Assembly (NCBI GenBank): GCA_005798905.1
Contig: SYIK01000005.1
Coordinates: 124,001 to 188,000 of the forward strand
Length of the DNA stretch: 64,000 bases
Direction: 5' to 3'
From: Bacteroidota bacterium
GTDB lineage: Bacteria; Bacteroidota; Bacteroidia; Chitinophagales; Chitinophagaceae
Shown: in pieces, positions 48,788 through 59,279 of the stretch
Layout: each line of letters begins with the position of its first letter
Position numbering within the stretch: position 1 is the stretch's first letter
The notes under the pieces: model-generated
The model's database searches: none
What the model saw: the letters and a program-made list of their open reading frames with translations, nothing else
What the model was told of the DNA's origin: nothing
Position numbers and translations under genes: made by a program

Positions 48788-51541
48788 TTATTTACCAGAT
48801 TTTTTACTTTGTAAATCAAAAGTAATTGATAGATAACCATAACCACCATTAAAGCCAAATTGTGTTGCATTTCTGCTATACACAAATCGTCCGTCACTAG
48901 TATTCCCAAAATTTTTCATACGGTCTGGATAGGTGTCTCCGATATTATTACCACCAAGTGTTAATGTCGCACATTTTGAAACTTTGCAAGAAATACTTGC
49001 ATCTGTTATTATTTTAGGTGTAAACACTTCATCCAATAAAGAATTACTTGCATGTCTTGTAGCAACTTTACCAAAACGAGTTGATCTTAAATTCACAACC
49101 CAATTACCCGTTCTGTAATTTAAATTCAACGACACTTTATCTCTTGGTTGTCCTTCTTCAAATCTTCCTAATTCTGATCTATCAAAAAGAGTATTTTGAA
49201 CACTTTGGTTGTTCGGCAAATTGGCAGCTACTTTTGGTGTACTTTCTAAAGTTGATTTATTGTAATTACCAGCTAATGTTGCAGCTAAAGTACCTTTTCC
49301 CATTTGTAAAGAATAAGCAACAACTACATCAATCCCTTCTGTGCGTGTATCAATTGCATTCGAAAAGAAAACAGCCGAAGCAACATCATTTAGATTTGGA
49401 TCTGCATCTAATATTGCATCAATAACTGAGTTGGGTGTTCCATTGCTATTGTAGCGAAGGAATGATCCGCTGAGTACAATCCTATCTTTAATATTTATTA
49501 CATAGCCATCAACTGTAATTGAAAGATTTTTAATTGGCTTTGCAGTTAATCCAATACTAAAGTTTGTAGAAGTTTCCGGAGTTAATGCCGGAACTCCGAA
49601 AGCTGTAGCCACTGCGCTATTGTTTCTAAAAGTTCCTTGTTGTACGGGAATTAAAGAACCTCCAGGGCCTGCAGGAATAAATACTGTACTAATTGCACTA
49701 AAAAAACTTTGTTGCATAGAAGGTGCTCTGAACCCATTACTAAATGAACTGCGCAATGCTAATTGTTTTACAATTTGCCAATGTGCTGCCAATTTTCCTG
49801 CAATACTTGAACCATAATCGTTATTAGATTCATACCGCCCAGCAGCATTTACTAAAAATTTATCTGTAATGTCTGTTTCAATATCCAAATAACCTGCAAC
49901 TACACTTCTACTTTCATCCACTTCGTTTGCCGGTTGAAAACCTGGGAAAACTTGTGCTCCTCCCACTCTTCCAGATGTTGGTGCATAGTTATAATAAGAT
50001 GCTAATTCTCCTGCTTCAATATTATAATTATCAATCCGATATTCTCCACCAATTGCTACGTTAAAAGATTTCACTCCAATTTGCTTCCCAAAATCTTTTG
50101 ATAAATTCAAATTAGAAGTCTTTTGGTTGAATCCTAATTTACCTGCATAAAATTCAGTTTGTGCCATTTCCTTTAATGCATATTGTGATGCATTGTTCGA
50201 ATTTTTTACATCAAATTGAAAACTATTACCACCAACAGTTTGGCTCAAATCCCAATTCCAATCGCCACCTAATTTTCCTTCGAGTGCAGCAATCACATAA
50301 TTATCTTTTACGATAGAATGAATTTCTGGTAAAAATCCTTTTGGATAAAGTTCAGCAATAACTTGTGCTGTTTGTTTTGGATAACGATAAAACCCTGCTG
50401 CTTTACCATTACGATAATTTCTTCCTGCAGTTACAGTAAATTTTAAATTACTCCTTATTGGAAATCCAATGTTTACAAGCACTCCTTTATTGGTAACTTC
50501 CGAATTTCCAATATGCATATTATTTTTACGATCAAATCCGCCGTTTTCTTGAATTAATACTTGATCTAATACAGCATTACTCGAAAAAACTGTTCCGGTG
50601 AAATCTCCACAACGATTGGTTGCTTCGCGATGACGATAATCAGTAGATATATTTAAATACCCACCTTTATTTCCAAGTGCAACTCCTTTATTAAATCCAA
50701 ATTGTTTTACCATTCCATCTCCTTCGTATTGTTGTCCTAAATGTGTAGTTAAAGTAGAACCTGCCGAACTCTTTTTGGTAACCACATTTATTACACCTGC
50801 AATTGCATCCGATCCGTATTGAGAAGATGCACCATCGCGCAATACTTCAATTTTTTCAATAGCTGCTACCGGAATAGAATTCAAATCTGTTCCAACTGAA
50901 CCGCGACCTATTGTTCCATTTACATTTAACAAAGCTGTATTATAACGACGACGACCATTTACCAATACCAAAACCTGATCGGGACCAAGGCCTCGAAGTG
51001 TAGCAGGATCGATATGATCGGTACCGTCGGCAATTGTTTGACGACTTGAGTTAAATGAAGGAGCAACAAAATTGATCATTTGAGTTGGCTCTACTTGTCC
51101 GGTTGCAACAAGTTCTTTTGCACTCACAACATCAATCGGAACAGGAGTTTGCGTACTTGTACGAATCAAGTTTGAACGAGAACCTACAACAACCACCCGA
51201 TTAAGGTCGGCTGAATTTTGCATATCGAATTGTTCGGACAATATTGCACCGCTGATTACTGAAACATTTTTTTTCTGTGTTTGTACACCGACATAACTGA
51301 TAACAATAGTATAATTTCCCGATTCAACTTTTAATGAGAAAAAGCCATTGGCATCGGTAGCTGCACCTTGTTTTGTTCCTTCAATTACAACAGATGCACC
51401 TGCTAAAGGATTACCCATTGCATCTTTTACAGTACCGGAAATAGTACCAGTACTTTGTGCCATCGCATTCAAAGCAATGAATACAAAGGCTATTGCAAAG
51501 CTAAAAGCACGCAACAGAAAGTTTCGATTTGAAATAAGCAT
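48788..51541 (-). CDS. TonB-dependent receptor (SusC/CirA-like)
   Basis: GTVKDAMGNPLAGASVVIEGTKQGAATDANGFFSL, plug RGLGPDQVLVLVNGRRRYNTALLNVNG, EVLRDGASSQYGSDAIAGVINVVTKK. Confidence 0.93.
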   Translation of the reverse strand: MLISNRNFLLRAFSFAIAFVFIALNAMAQSTGTISGTVKDAMGNPLAGASVVIEGTKQGAATDANGFFSLKVESGNYTIVISYVGVQTQKKNVSVISGAILSEQFDMQNSADLNRVVVVGSRSNLIRTSTQTPVPIDVVSAKELVATGQVEPTQMINFVAPSFNSSRQTIADGTDHIDPATLRGLGPDQVLVLVNGRRRYNTALLNVNGTIGRGSVGTDLNSIPVAAIEKIEVLRDGASSQYGSDAIAGVINVVTKKSSAGSTLTTHLGQQYEGDGMVKQFGFNKGVALGNKGGYLNISTDYRHREATNRCGDFTGTVFSSNAVLDQVLIQENGGFDRKNNMHIGNSEVTNKGVLVNIGFPIRSNLKFTVTAGRNYRNGKAAGFYRYPKQTAQVIAELYPKGFLPEIHSIVKDNYVIAALEGKLGGDWNWDLSQTVGGNSFQFDVKNSNNASQYALKEMAQTEFYAGKLGFNQKTSNLNLSKDFGKQIGVKSFNVAIGGEYRIDNYNIEAGELASYYNYAPTSGRVGGAQVFPGFQPANEVDESRSVVAGYLDIETDITDKFLVNAAGRYESNNDYGSSIAGKLAAHWQIVKQLALRSSFSNGFRAPSMQQSFFSAISTVFIPAGPGGSLIPVQQGTFRNNSAVATAFGVPALTPETSTNFSIGLTAKPIKNLSITVDGYVINIKDRIVLSGSFLRYNSNGTPNSVIDAILDADPNLNDVASAVFFSNAIDTRTEGIDVVVAYSLQMGKGTLAATLAGNYNKSTLESTPKVAANLPNNQSVQNTLFDRSELGRFEEGQPRDKVSLNLNYRTGNWVVNLRSTRFGKVATRHASNSLLDEVFTPKIITDASISCKVSKCATLTLGGNNIGDTYPDRMKNFGNTSDGRFVYSRNATQFGFNGGYGYLSITFDLQSKKSGK

Positions 51542-51669
51542 ATTACTTTTTTTTTGGTTTTACAAAATTATCAGACACTAAAATAAAGGAAAATCAATCT
51601 TTATTAAAATAAATTTATTCTTTTGAAAAATTAGAACTTCTTAAATTGCCTGTTCAAATTTGAAACACC

Positions 51670-53385
51670 ATGAAAACATTTTTAAAAATTATTGGTTTTT
51701 TGTTTTTAGGAATAGTTTATACTTCCCTCAATTGTCAAGCACAATCAACAATAAATCCCTTCCAATTCGAAATAAAAAAGAAGCTGATTTGTAAAAACGG
51801 AGCTGTTGTTTCGGCTCATGCATTGGCAAGCCAAGCCGGAGTAGAAATTTTAAAAATGGGTGGAAATGCCATTGATGCTGCCATTGCAACGCAACTTGCC
51901 CTTGCTGTGGTTCACCCAAGTGCTGGCAATTTAGGCGGTGGTGGGTTTTTGGTGATGCAATTGCAAAACGGTTCTTCCAAAACAATTGACTACCGCGAAA
52001 TGGCACCAGCAAGTTCACATCGAAATATGTATTTGGATGAAAATGGAAATGCACAATTTGATAAAAGCCAAAGTGGACATCTTTCTTCCGGTGTTCCGGG
52101 AACAGTTGCCGGCTTGTTTGCATCGCATAAATATGCGCGACTTTCTTTTGAAAAATTAATTCAACCTGCAATTGAATTGGCAGAAAAAGGTTTTGTTATT
52201 TCCGAAAGGGAAGCCAGTTCGCTTAATGGATTGAAACAAGAATTTTTAAAATTCAATACCGTAACTCCTGATTTTGTAAAAGAAACAAAATGGAAAGCTG
52301 GCGATACATTGATTCAAAAAGATCTTGCAAATACATTGAAACGAATTTCGAAAAATGGCGCTGCCGGTTTTTACGAAGGAGAAACTGCGAAATTAATTGT
52401 AGAAGAAATGCAAAGAGGCGGTGGAATTATTTCATTAAATGATTTAAAAAATTATCGCGCCATAGAACGCGAACCGCACATTTTTAATTACAAAGGATTT
52501 ACAATCCTCGGCATGCCAATGCCAAGTAGCGGTGGACTTTTACTTCATCAAATGATGAAAATGATAGAAAAAAAACCAATTGCTACTTATGGGTTTCAAT
52601 CGCCACAAGCTGTACAACTAATGGTGGAAGCTGAAAGACGTGCTTTTGCCGACCGTGCAGCATTTATGGGTGATGCAGATTTTTATAAAGTTCCTGTTGC
52701 TGAAATTTCTTCTGATAAATATTTAACTAAAAGAATGGAAGATTTCGTTCCCGGCAAAGCCGGCAACAGTCAATTAATTCAGCCCGGGATTTTACCTGCA
52801 AAAGAAAGCGAAGAAACAACCCATTTGAATGTAATTGACAAAGACGGAAATGCAGTTTCTGTAACTACAACGCTCAACAATTCCTACGGAAGCAGAACAA
52901 TTGTTGGTGGAGCGGGATTTTTAATGAATGACGAAATGGACGATTTTAGTATAAAACCGGGAACGCCAAATATGTACGGAGCATTGGGTGGCGAAGCAAA
53001 TGCCATTGAACCTGGAAAAAGAATGTTGAGTTCCATGACACCAACCATTGTTTTAAAAAACAATAAACCATATTTATTAGTTGGCACACCCGGCGGAACC
53101 ACCATTCCTACTTCAGTTTTTCAAACCATTGTAAATATTCTTGATTTTGAAATGAGTACGGAAGATGCAGTATGGAAACCAAAATTTCACCATCAATGGA
53201 TGCCCGACCGCGTTGATTTGGAAAGAGGATTTTTGCCCACAACCAGAAAAGAATTGGAAACAATGGGTTATAAAATTGTAGAGCGCGGTAGCATTGGAAG
53301 AACGGAAGTAATAAAAAAATTACGCAATGGTAAATTTGAAGTGATTGCCGACAACCGTGGCGACGATGCTGCTGAAGGTTGGTAG
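51670..53385 (+). CDS. ggt: Gamma-glutamyltransferase
   Basis: NAIDAAIATQLALAVVHPSAGNLGGGGFLV, autoprocessing Thr in EETTHLNVIDKDGNAVSVTTTLNNSYGSRT. Confidence 0.95.
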   Translation: MKTFLKIIGFLFLGIVYTSLNCQAQSTINPFQFEIKKKLICKNGAVVSAHALASQAGVEILKMGGNAIDAAIATQLALAVVHPSAGNLGGGGFLVMQLQNGSSKTIDYREMAPASSHRNMYLDENGNAQFDKSQSGHLSSGVPGTVAGLFASHKYARLSFEKLIQPAIELAEKGFVISEREASSLNGLKQEFLKFNTVTPDFVKETKWKAGDTLIQKDLANTLKRISKNGAAGFYEGETAKLIVEEMQRGGGIISLNDLKNYRAIEREPHIFNYKGFTILGMPMPSSGGLLLHQMMKMIEKKPIATYGFQSPQAVQLMVEAERRAFADRAAFMGDADFYKVPVAEISSDKYLTKRMEDFVPGKAGNSQLIQPGILPAKESEETTHLNVIDKDGNAVSVTTTLNNSYGSRTIVGGAGFLMNDEMDDFSIKPGTPNMYGALGGEANAIEPGKRMLSSMTPTIVLKNNKPYLLVGTPGGTTIPTSVFQTIVNILDFEMSTEDAVWKPKFHHQWMPDRVDLERGFLPTTRKELETMGYKIVERGSIGRTEVIKKLRNGKFEVIADNRGDDAAEGW

Positions 53386-53548
53386 GAATTTTAGTATTTA
53401 TTTATTTATTTTTTCTACTTCACTTTCAAATAAAGAATAGCGACTTTATTATACTGCAGAAAATTTTCTACAAGGTAGCAGATTTTAAAAATACAAAACA
53501 ATACCAATTATCGTGGGACATAAAAACAGAAACTATTAAATTATCTTT

Positions 53549-55120
53549 CTACTTCACTTTTAGCATAGCACGAACTTGCTGAACTGCGCCATTTTGTAGT
53601 CGTGCATAATAAACCCCAGTTGCATATCTTTCGGCATTAAAAGTAATAGTATGCTGCCCGGCTGTTGCATATTCTTGATCAACCAAAGTTTGAATGACCC
53701 TACCAAGTGTATCAATTATCATAATGGAAGTATGCCCCCCTTCGGTTTTAAAAGTAATGGAAGTACTATTTACAAATGGGTTTGGAAAGTTTTTAATAAT
53801 TAAATTATCTTCCAAATCTGGATAAGCCGAATTGCAAGAATTGGATTTTACAACAGGCAAAGATTGAAAATTTCTCAACAATACGGTTTGCAAAGTTGCA
53901 TTGTCAACACAAAACCATTTTTCGAGAATGGATGCATAAATACTTCTAAAGTCGTATTGAAAAGGAACATTATCATTTACAGTTGCCGATGCAGGGATAT
54001 CTGGATTATTACCCACTACACCCGGATTTACATATTCTCCGAAAAGAATACAAGGAGCGGCTGCGCCATGATCCGTTCCAGTACTTGAATTTGATTTTAT
54101 TCTTCTACCAAATTCAGAAAATGTCATTCCTAGTACACGGCGGTGAATTCCCAAGAATTTACAATCATCCATAAATGCTTTTATTGCATCAGAAACGCGT
54201 TGCAATAAAACAGCATGCGATCCGGTTGTAGTGTCTGCTTGCACTTGTCCGGCATGGGTATCAAAACCACCAATACTCACCATGTAAACTCTTGTCTTTA
54301 ATCCTCCTTTTATAAGGCGTGCTACAATTTTCAATTGATCAGCCAAACTGTTTCCTGTTGGGTAAGTAACTTGTTGTGTAACGCGAAGTGCAGCTGCTTT
54401 AATTACATCGGCATATTGTTGTGTTTGTCTTGCAACCGTACGGATATAACTCAATTCAAAACCGGCAGGTGTGCTTGGAGCAGGATCTTGAACACCATTA
54501 ATTAAATTATAAAAATTGTTTGGATCAGTCATGCTTATCCCCATACTAACAGCAGGCCCTTGAAAAGCAAGAGAAGTTACAGATCCAATTTGAATTCCTA
54601 AAGGATCGGGCATATTGCTTGTTGGATAACCAATTGGAAATCCCGGAAATTCTTGTTCCAAATAACGACCCAACCAACCGCTATTTACGAATTGGTTTGA
54701 ATTGGAAGCACTCATCCAAATATCTGTTGCACGAAAATGTGAAAAATTTGGTTGTGGATAACCGACGGCCTGAACAACGGTTGCTTTTCCATCATTAAAA
54801 AGTTTTTGAATCCCCGTCATTGCAGGATGTAGTCCTGTTTTATTTATTCCAGTTAATGACAAAATATTGTTTTGCGGAATGGCAATATTTGATCTTGCAG
54901 CTTGGTAAGCTCCATATGTATCAATTGGAATAACCATATTCAACCCATCATTTCCTCCATTCATTTGCACCAATACCAACACGTGATCCGTGTCCGTACT
55001 CATTCCCATTAGCGCTTGTATCAATGGCGATTCCATTCCCATCGTGTTGATTGGAATACCATTTATAGCAGTTGCTGCAACCGGAGGAATCGTATTTTTA
55101 AGAAAATCTCTTCTTTTCAT
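53549..55120 (-). CDS. DUF1501 protein with twin-arginine-like signal and T9SS type A sorting domain
   Basis: MKRRDFLKNTIPPVAATAI; NGGNDGLNMVIPI; C-terminal NFPNPFVNSTSITFKTEGG...YATGVYYARLQNGAVQQVRAMLKVK. Confidence 0.88.
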   Translation of the reverse strand: MKRRDFLKNTIPPVAATAINGIPINTMGMESPLIQALMGMSTDTDHVLVLVQMNGGNDGLNMVIPIDTYGAYQAARSNIAIPQNNILSLTGINKTGLHPAMTGIQKLFNDGKATVVQAVGYPQPNFSHFRATDIWMSASNSNQFVNSGWLGRYLEQEFPGFPIGYPTSNMPDPLGIQIGSVTSLAFQGPAVSMGISMTDPNNFYNLINGVQDPAPSTPAGFELSYIRTVARQTQQYADVIKAAALRVTQQVTYPTGNSLADQLKIVARLIKGGLKTRVYMVSIGGFDTHAGQVQADTTTGSHAVLLQRVSDAIKAFMDDCKFLGIHRRVLGMTFSEFGRRIKSNSSTGTDHGAAAPCILFGEYVNPGVVGNNPDIPASATVNDNVPFQYDFRSIYASILEKWFCVDNATLQTVLLRNFQSLPVVKSNSCNSAYPDLEDNLIIKNFPNPFVNSTSITFKTEGGHTSIMIIDTLGRVIQTLVDQEYATAGQHTITFNAERYATGVYYARLQNGAVQQVRAMLKVK

Positions 55121-55135
55121 TTGAGTATTTTTTAT

Positions 55136-56812
55136 TTAGCACAAATGGAATTCGGCAAGGTTCATAAAATATTTATATAAATCCCGAAGGCGGGTGAAAA
55201 CAACCTGATAATTCGCTGCTGTTGGACTTGCCACGTAAGCATTCCAAGCGTTCGTCCAATAATAATCCTGCACTTGATTGCTTAACAAAATTTGCCTTTT
55301 GAGCATATCTTTTGTTGCTGCAGTTAAATCAATTCGGTATAAAATTTTCAATGCTTGATCAATCAATGCATTCGGATCGGAAGGGTTGTTCAACCTTCTT
55401 GTAAAAGCAACCGGATCAATTACAATTTTTACACCATTGCGTGTATAACCGGAATTGATCATTGTATCGGTAAATAAATTTCTCCGCGGATAGGTATCTG
55501 TGTTAATCCAAATTTCATGAAACTGCGGTTCTTGGTAATATGCTTTCCAACCTGCAACATCGGGTGGATCTCCAATATTTTGTTGCATTAATGCTGCATA
55601 ATTTTGTAAATAACCCCACATATTGTACGCATTTATGTAATCGCTTCCGTCTGGAATTACAATTCCAAATTCGCGGCAAGCCCCTACTACCAAGTCTATC
55701 GGTGTTTTAATAAAACATCCTTGGTTGAGCACATCAAAAAAATGTTCGCTTTTGAAAAGTGCTTCCAACACTGGTTTTATTTCCCAATTATTGGTTACTA
55801 AAATTTGAGCTAACGGCGTTATTACATTTGCCTCCGATGCGGAATCAATTTTATAGTAAACAAAATAGCGGTATAATTTTCTTACTAAAAATTTTGAAAC
55901 TTCAACATCTTTTCGAAAAATCATATTCAGCAAATCATCCAACTCCAAATCTCCTGCTGTTGCCCCCGTTCTTCCTACAATTGTGTAATTATTGTAAAAT
56001 GAAGAAAATGTTTTGTTTTGTGTATCGTGTTGTGCCGAATTGAAATAAGAAGTATTGGTAGTTGTATTTATTTTCCAACCCGTCAATACTCTTGCAGCAG
56101 TTTTTACATCTGTTTCAGAATAACTTGGACTGGTTGCGTTTCCTAAAGTGAAAAGTTCTTGTAACTCTCGTGCAAAATTTTCATCGGGCGCTGCATTAAT
56201 GTTTACATAACCATTTAAATAACGCAACATTCCAACATCAAGTGTCATCAATTTTGTAAACCTTTTGAAATTTCCCAATGCGAACTCTCTACACAATACA
56301 TTGTTTTGATAGGCATAAATTGCACGACCTAAATCAACTGATTCCGTTGCAAAATGATTGTGCCAAAACAAGGTCATTTTTTCTCGAATATTTTTTTCTT
56401 GATTAATCATCAATCCTGTCCACCAAGATTTGAAAGATCCTCTTCGTTGACTATCAGCATTCCCTGTATTCGAATTAATATTAACCCAAGTTTCACCCAT
56501 TGGAATATTAAAGTCGGCATCGGTTGTTGGAATATTTGTATTTGTATAATTTTTTACAGGCGGAGCTGGCGGTGCTGCAGGAATAGAAAGCAATTCATCA
56601 ACTGCGCTATTCATACTCATTCCTAAAAAATAATTGACATCTTCTGGTTTAGCACCAAACATTGTTCTCTTTAATAAATGGGCAGCTTCGTTGTATGTCC
56701 AAGGACCATTATAAGGATTTAAACCCGAATAAGTGCGGACGGCTATTTTTTCTTCTGTTGCCTTGCTGTTTTCTAAAATTTTAGTTTGTGTCTGTAAATC
56801 AATTCTCTCCAT
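55136..56812 (-). CDS. DUF1800 domain-containing protein
   Basis: NEAAHLLKRTMFGAKPEDV, MTLFWHNHFATES, NENFARELQELFTLG, DPPDVAGWKAY. Confidence 0.9.
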   Translation of the reverse strand: MERIDLQTQTKILENSKATEEKIAVRTYSGLNPYNGPWTYNEAAHLLKRTMFGAKPEDVNYFLGMSMNSAVDELLSIPAAPPAPPVKNYTNTNIPTTDADFNIPMGETWVNINSNTGNADSQRRGSFKSWWTGLMINQEKNIREKMTLFWHNHFATESVDLGRAIYAYQNNVLCREFALGNFKRFTKLMTLDVGMLRYLNGYVNINAAPDENFARELQELFTLGNATSPSYSETDVKTAARVLTGWKINTTTNTSYFNSAQHDTQNKTFSSFYNNYTIVGRTGATAGDLELDDLLNMIFRKDVEVSKFLVRKLYRYFVYYKIDSASEANVITPLAQILVTNNWEIKPVLEALFKSEHFFDVLNQGCFIKTPIDLVVGACREFGIVIPDGSDYINAYNMWGYLQNYAALMQQNIGDPPDVAGWKAYYQEPQFHEIWINTDTYPRRNLFTDTMINSGYTRNGVKIVIDPVAFTRRLNNPSDPNALIDQALKILYRIDLTAATKDMLKRQILLSNQVQDYYWTNAWNAYVASPTAANYQVVFTRLRDLYKYFMNLAEFHLC

Positions 56813-56929
56813 TTTATAAATTTTGGAAGTTGACAGATAATATAACAGACACCGAATATAACATATAGTTTAATTTACTAATGGAATATTCGTAAAAATT
56901 TTTAGCCAAACTTTAAGCTTGAAAACTCT

Positions 56930-58108
56930 TTATTGAATATTTTCTATAATTCCGGCTATACCTTGACCACCTCCAACACAAGCAGTCACCATACCGTATT
57001 TTTTATTCAATCGTTTTAAATCGTGTAAATTTTGAATAGTTAATTTACAACCTGTGCAACCGAGCGGATGACCAAGTGCAATTGCCCCCCCATTGATATT
57101 TACTTTTTGTGTATCTAATTCCAACTCTCTAATTACCGCTAACGCCTGCGATGCAAATGCTTCATTTAATTCAATCAAATCAATTTGAGATAGATTCATT
57201 CCTGCTTGTTTCATCACTTTTGGGATTGCCATTACAGGACCAATTCCCATAATTCGGGGATGTACGCCTGCAACTGCACAATGAACCAATCTTCCAATTG
57301 GTTTCAGTCCAAGTTCGTTAATCATTTTTTCACTCATCACTATTACAAAAGCTGCACCATCACTTGTTTGAGAGGAATTTCCTGCAGTAACAGAACCTCC
57401 AACTGCGAATGCCGGTTTTAATTTTGCCAATGCTTCAATTGAAGTATCTGCACGAGGTCCTTCATCCGTATCCACAATAAAATTTCTTTTATCTTTTTTA
57501 CCTTTTGCATTTACAAAAATTTCTTCAACAGTTATGGGAAGAATACCATCTTTAAAATATCCTTCTTTAATTGCATGAATTGCTTTTTGATGAGAATGAA
57601 AAGAAAATTCATCTTGATCTTGGCGATTAATTTTATATTCTTTTGCAACAGCTTCGGCTGTTAATCCCATACTTAAATAATAATCCGGTTCGTCTTTTGC
57701 AATTGAAAAGGAAGGAACAGTTTTCCATCCGGCAGTGGGAACCAAACTCATACTTTCTGTTCCTCCAGCAATGATACAGTCGGCCATTCCCATTCTAATT
57801 TTTGCAGTTGCCATTGCAATTGTTTCTAATCCCGATGCACAATATCTGTTTACAGTTATTCCCGGCACTTCAAATCCTAATGCTTTTGCAGAAATAATTC
57901 TACCGAATTGTAATCCTTGTTCCGCTTCGGGAACTGCATTTCCAACAATTACATCATCCACTCTTTTTCCTTCCAATTGTGGCACAGTAGCCATCAATCC
58001 TTTAATTACTTCAATTGCCAAATCATCGGATCTTGTAAATCGAAATCCTCCTTTTTTTGATTTTGTAATCGCCGTTCTAAACCCTGCTACTATAAATGCT
58101 TCTTGCAT
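56930..58108 (-). CDS. Acetyl-CoA C-acyltransferase (thiolase)
   Basis: NRYCASGLETIAMA, GGTESMSLVP, NGGAIALGHPLGCTGCKLTI, VTACVGGGQGIAGII. Confidence 0.95.
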   Translation of the reverse strand: MQEAFIVAGFRTAITKSKKGGFRFTRSDDLAIEVIKGLMATVPQLEGKRVDDVIVGNAVPEAEQGLQFGRIISAKALGFEVPGITVNRYCASGLETIAMATAKIRMGMADCIIAGGTESMSLVPTAGWKTVPSFSIAKDEPDYYLSMGLTAEAVAKEYKINRQDQDEFSFHSHQKAIHAIKEGYFKDGILPITVEEIFVNAKGKKDKRNFIVDTDEGPRADTSIEALAKLKPAFAVGGSVTAGNSSQTSDGAAFVIVMSEKMINELGLKPIGRLVHCAVAGVHPRIMGIGPVMAIPKVMKQAGMNLSQIDLIELNEAFASQALAVIRELELDTQKVNINGGAIALGHPLGCTGCKLTIQNLHDLKRLNKKYGMVTACVGGGQGIAGIIENIQ

Positions 58109-58224
58109 TTTATTATTTTTTAGTGTTTGTAAACTTCAATAGTTGTTTATGCAACTTTGTAAATCAAAGATAAAGTTTTCATTTCATCTACTCTAAATTG
58201 CCCCCTTATCTTTGCAAGAATTTT

Positions 58225-59277
58225 ATGTACAGAATATTTCGAAAAATCTTTTTTCTTTTCCCTCCAGAAAAAGTACATCATTTCTCAATGACTTTTTTGC
58301 AAATTTTATGCAGCAATTCATTTATTCGAAAATTAATTTCATGGATTTTTCAACCAAAAGAAACGAATAATTCAGACTTGTCATTCAAAAATATTTTATT
58401 TAAAAATCGAGTTGGACTTGCAGCCGGTTTCGATAAAAACGCAATTTATTTAAGAGAGTTGGAAACACTTGGTTTTGGTTTTGTAGAAATTGGAACGGTC
58501 ACCCCGCTTCCTCAAAAAGGAAATCCTGCACCTCGTATTTTTCGATTACCAAAAGACAAAGCGCTTATCAACCGAATGGGTTTTAATAATGACGGAGTGG
58601 AAGTAATAAAAAACAGGTTGAAAAAATGGAAGAAAAAAAATGAAACAAATTCGAAAAGTAAATTAATTATTGGCGGCAATATTGGGAAAAATAAAGAAAC
58701 GCCAAACGAAGATGCTTGGAAAGATTATGAAATTTGTTTTCGTCAATTACATCCTTTTGTTGATTATTTTGTTGTAAATGTGAGTAGCCCTAATACGCCA
58801 GGGTTAAGAGAATTACAAGAAAAAGATTTTTTACTAAAAATTTTAACCGGGTTACAATCAATTAATCAAACCCAAGAATTTTCCAAACCTATTTTTTTGA
58901 AAATAGCGCCAGATTTGAGTTTGCAACAAATTGACGATATCGCTGAATTAGCATTACAAATAAATTTAGATGGATTAGTTGCAACAAACACAACTTTAAG
59001 TAGAACATTTTTACAAACGCCCATTTCTCAGATTCAAAAAATTGGATTGGGCGGATTAAGTGGCGCTCCACTAAAACAAAGAAGCACGGAAATAATCAAT
59101 CATATTCATCAAAAAACAAAAGGACAAATTTTTATTATTGCTTCAGGTGGTATTTTTTCCGGAAAAGATGCAAAAGAAAAATTAGATGCCGGCGCATCGC
59201 TTGTACAAATTTGGACGGGTTTTATTTACGAAGGACCGGGAATTATTAAAAATATTTGCAAATCAATTAATGTATAA
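58225..59277 (+). CDS. pyrD: Quinone-dependent dihydroorotate dehydrogenase
   Basis: NRVGLAAGFDKNA, GFGFVEIGTVTPLPQKGNPAPRIFRL, VNVSSPNTPGLRELQ; start reassigned to MYRIFRKIFF. Confidence 0.95.
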   Translation: MYRIFRKIFFLFPPEKVHHFSMTFLQILCSNSFIRKLISWIFQPKETNNSDLSFKNILFKNRVGLAAGFDKNAIYLRELETLGFGFVEIGTVTPLPQKGNPAPRIFRLPKDKALINRMGFNNDGVEVIKNRLKKWKKKNETNSKSKLIIGGNIGKNKETPNEDAWKDYEICFRQLHPFVDYFVVNVSSPNTPGLRELQEKDFLLKILTGLQSINQTQEFSKPIFLKIAPDLSLQQIDDIAELALQINLDGLVATNTTLSRTFLQTPISQIQKIGLGGLSGAPLKQRSTEIINHIHQKTKGQIFIIASGGIFSGKDAKEKLDAGASLVQIWTGFIYEGPGIIKNICKSINV

Positions 59278-59279
59278 AT

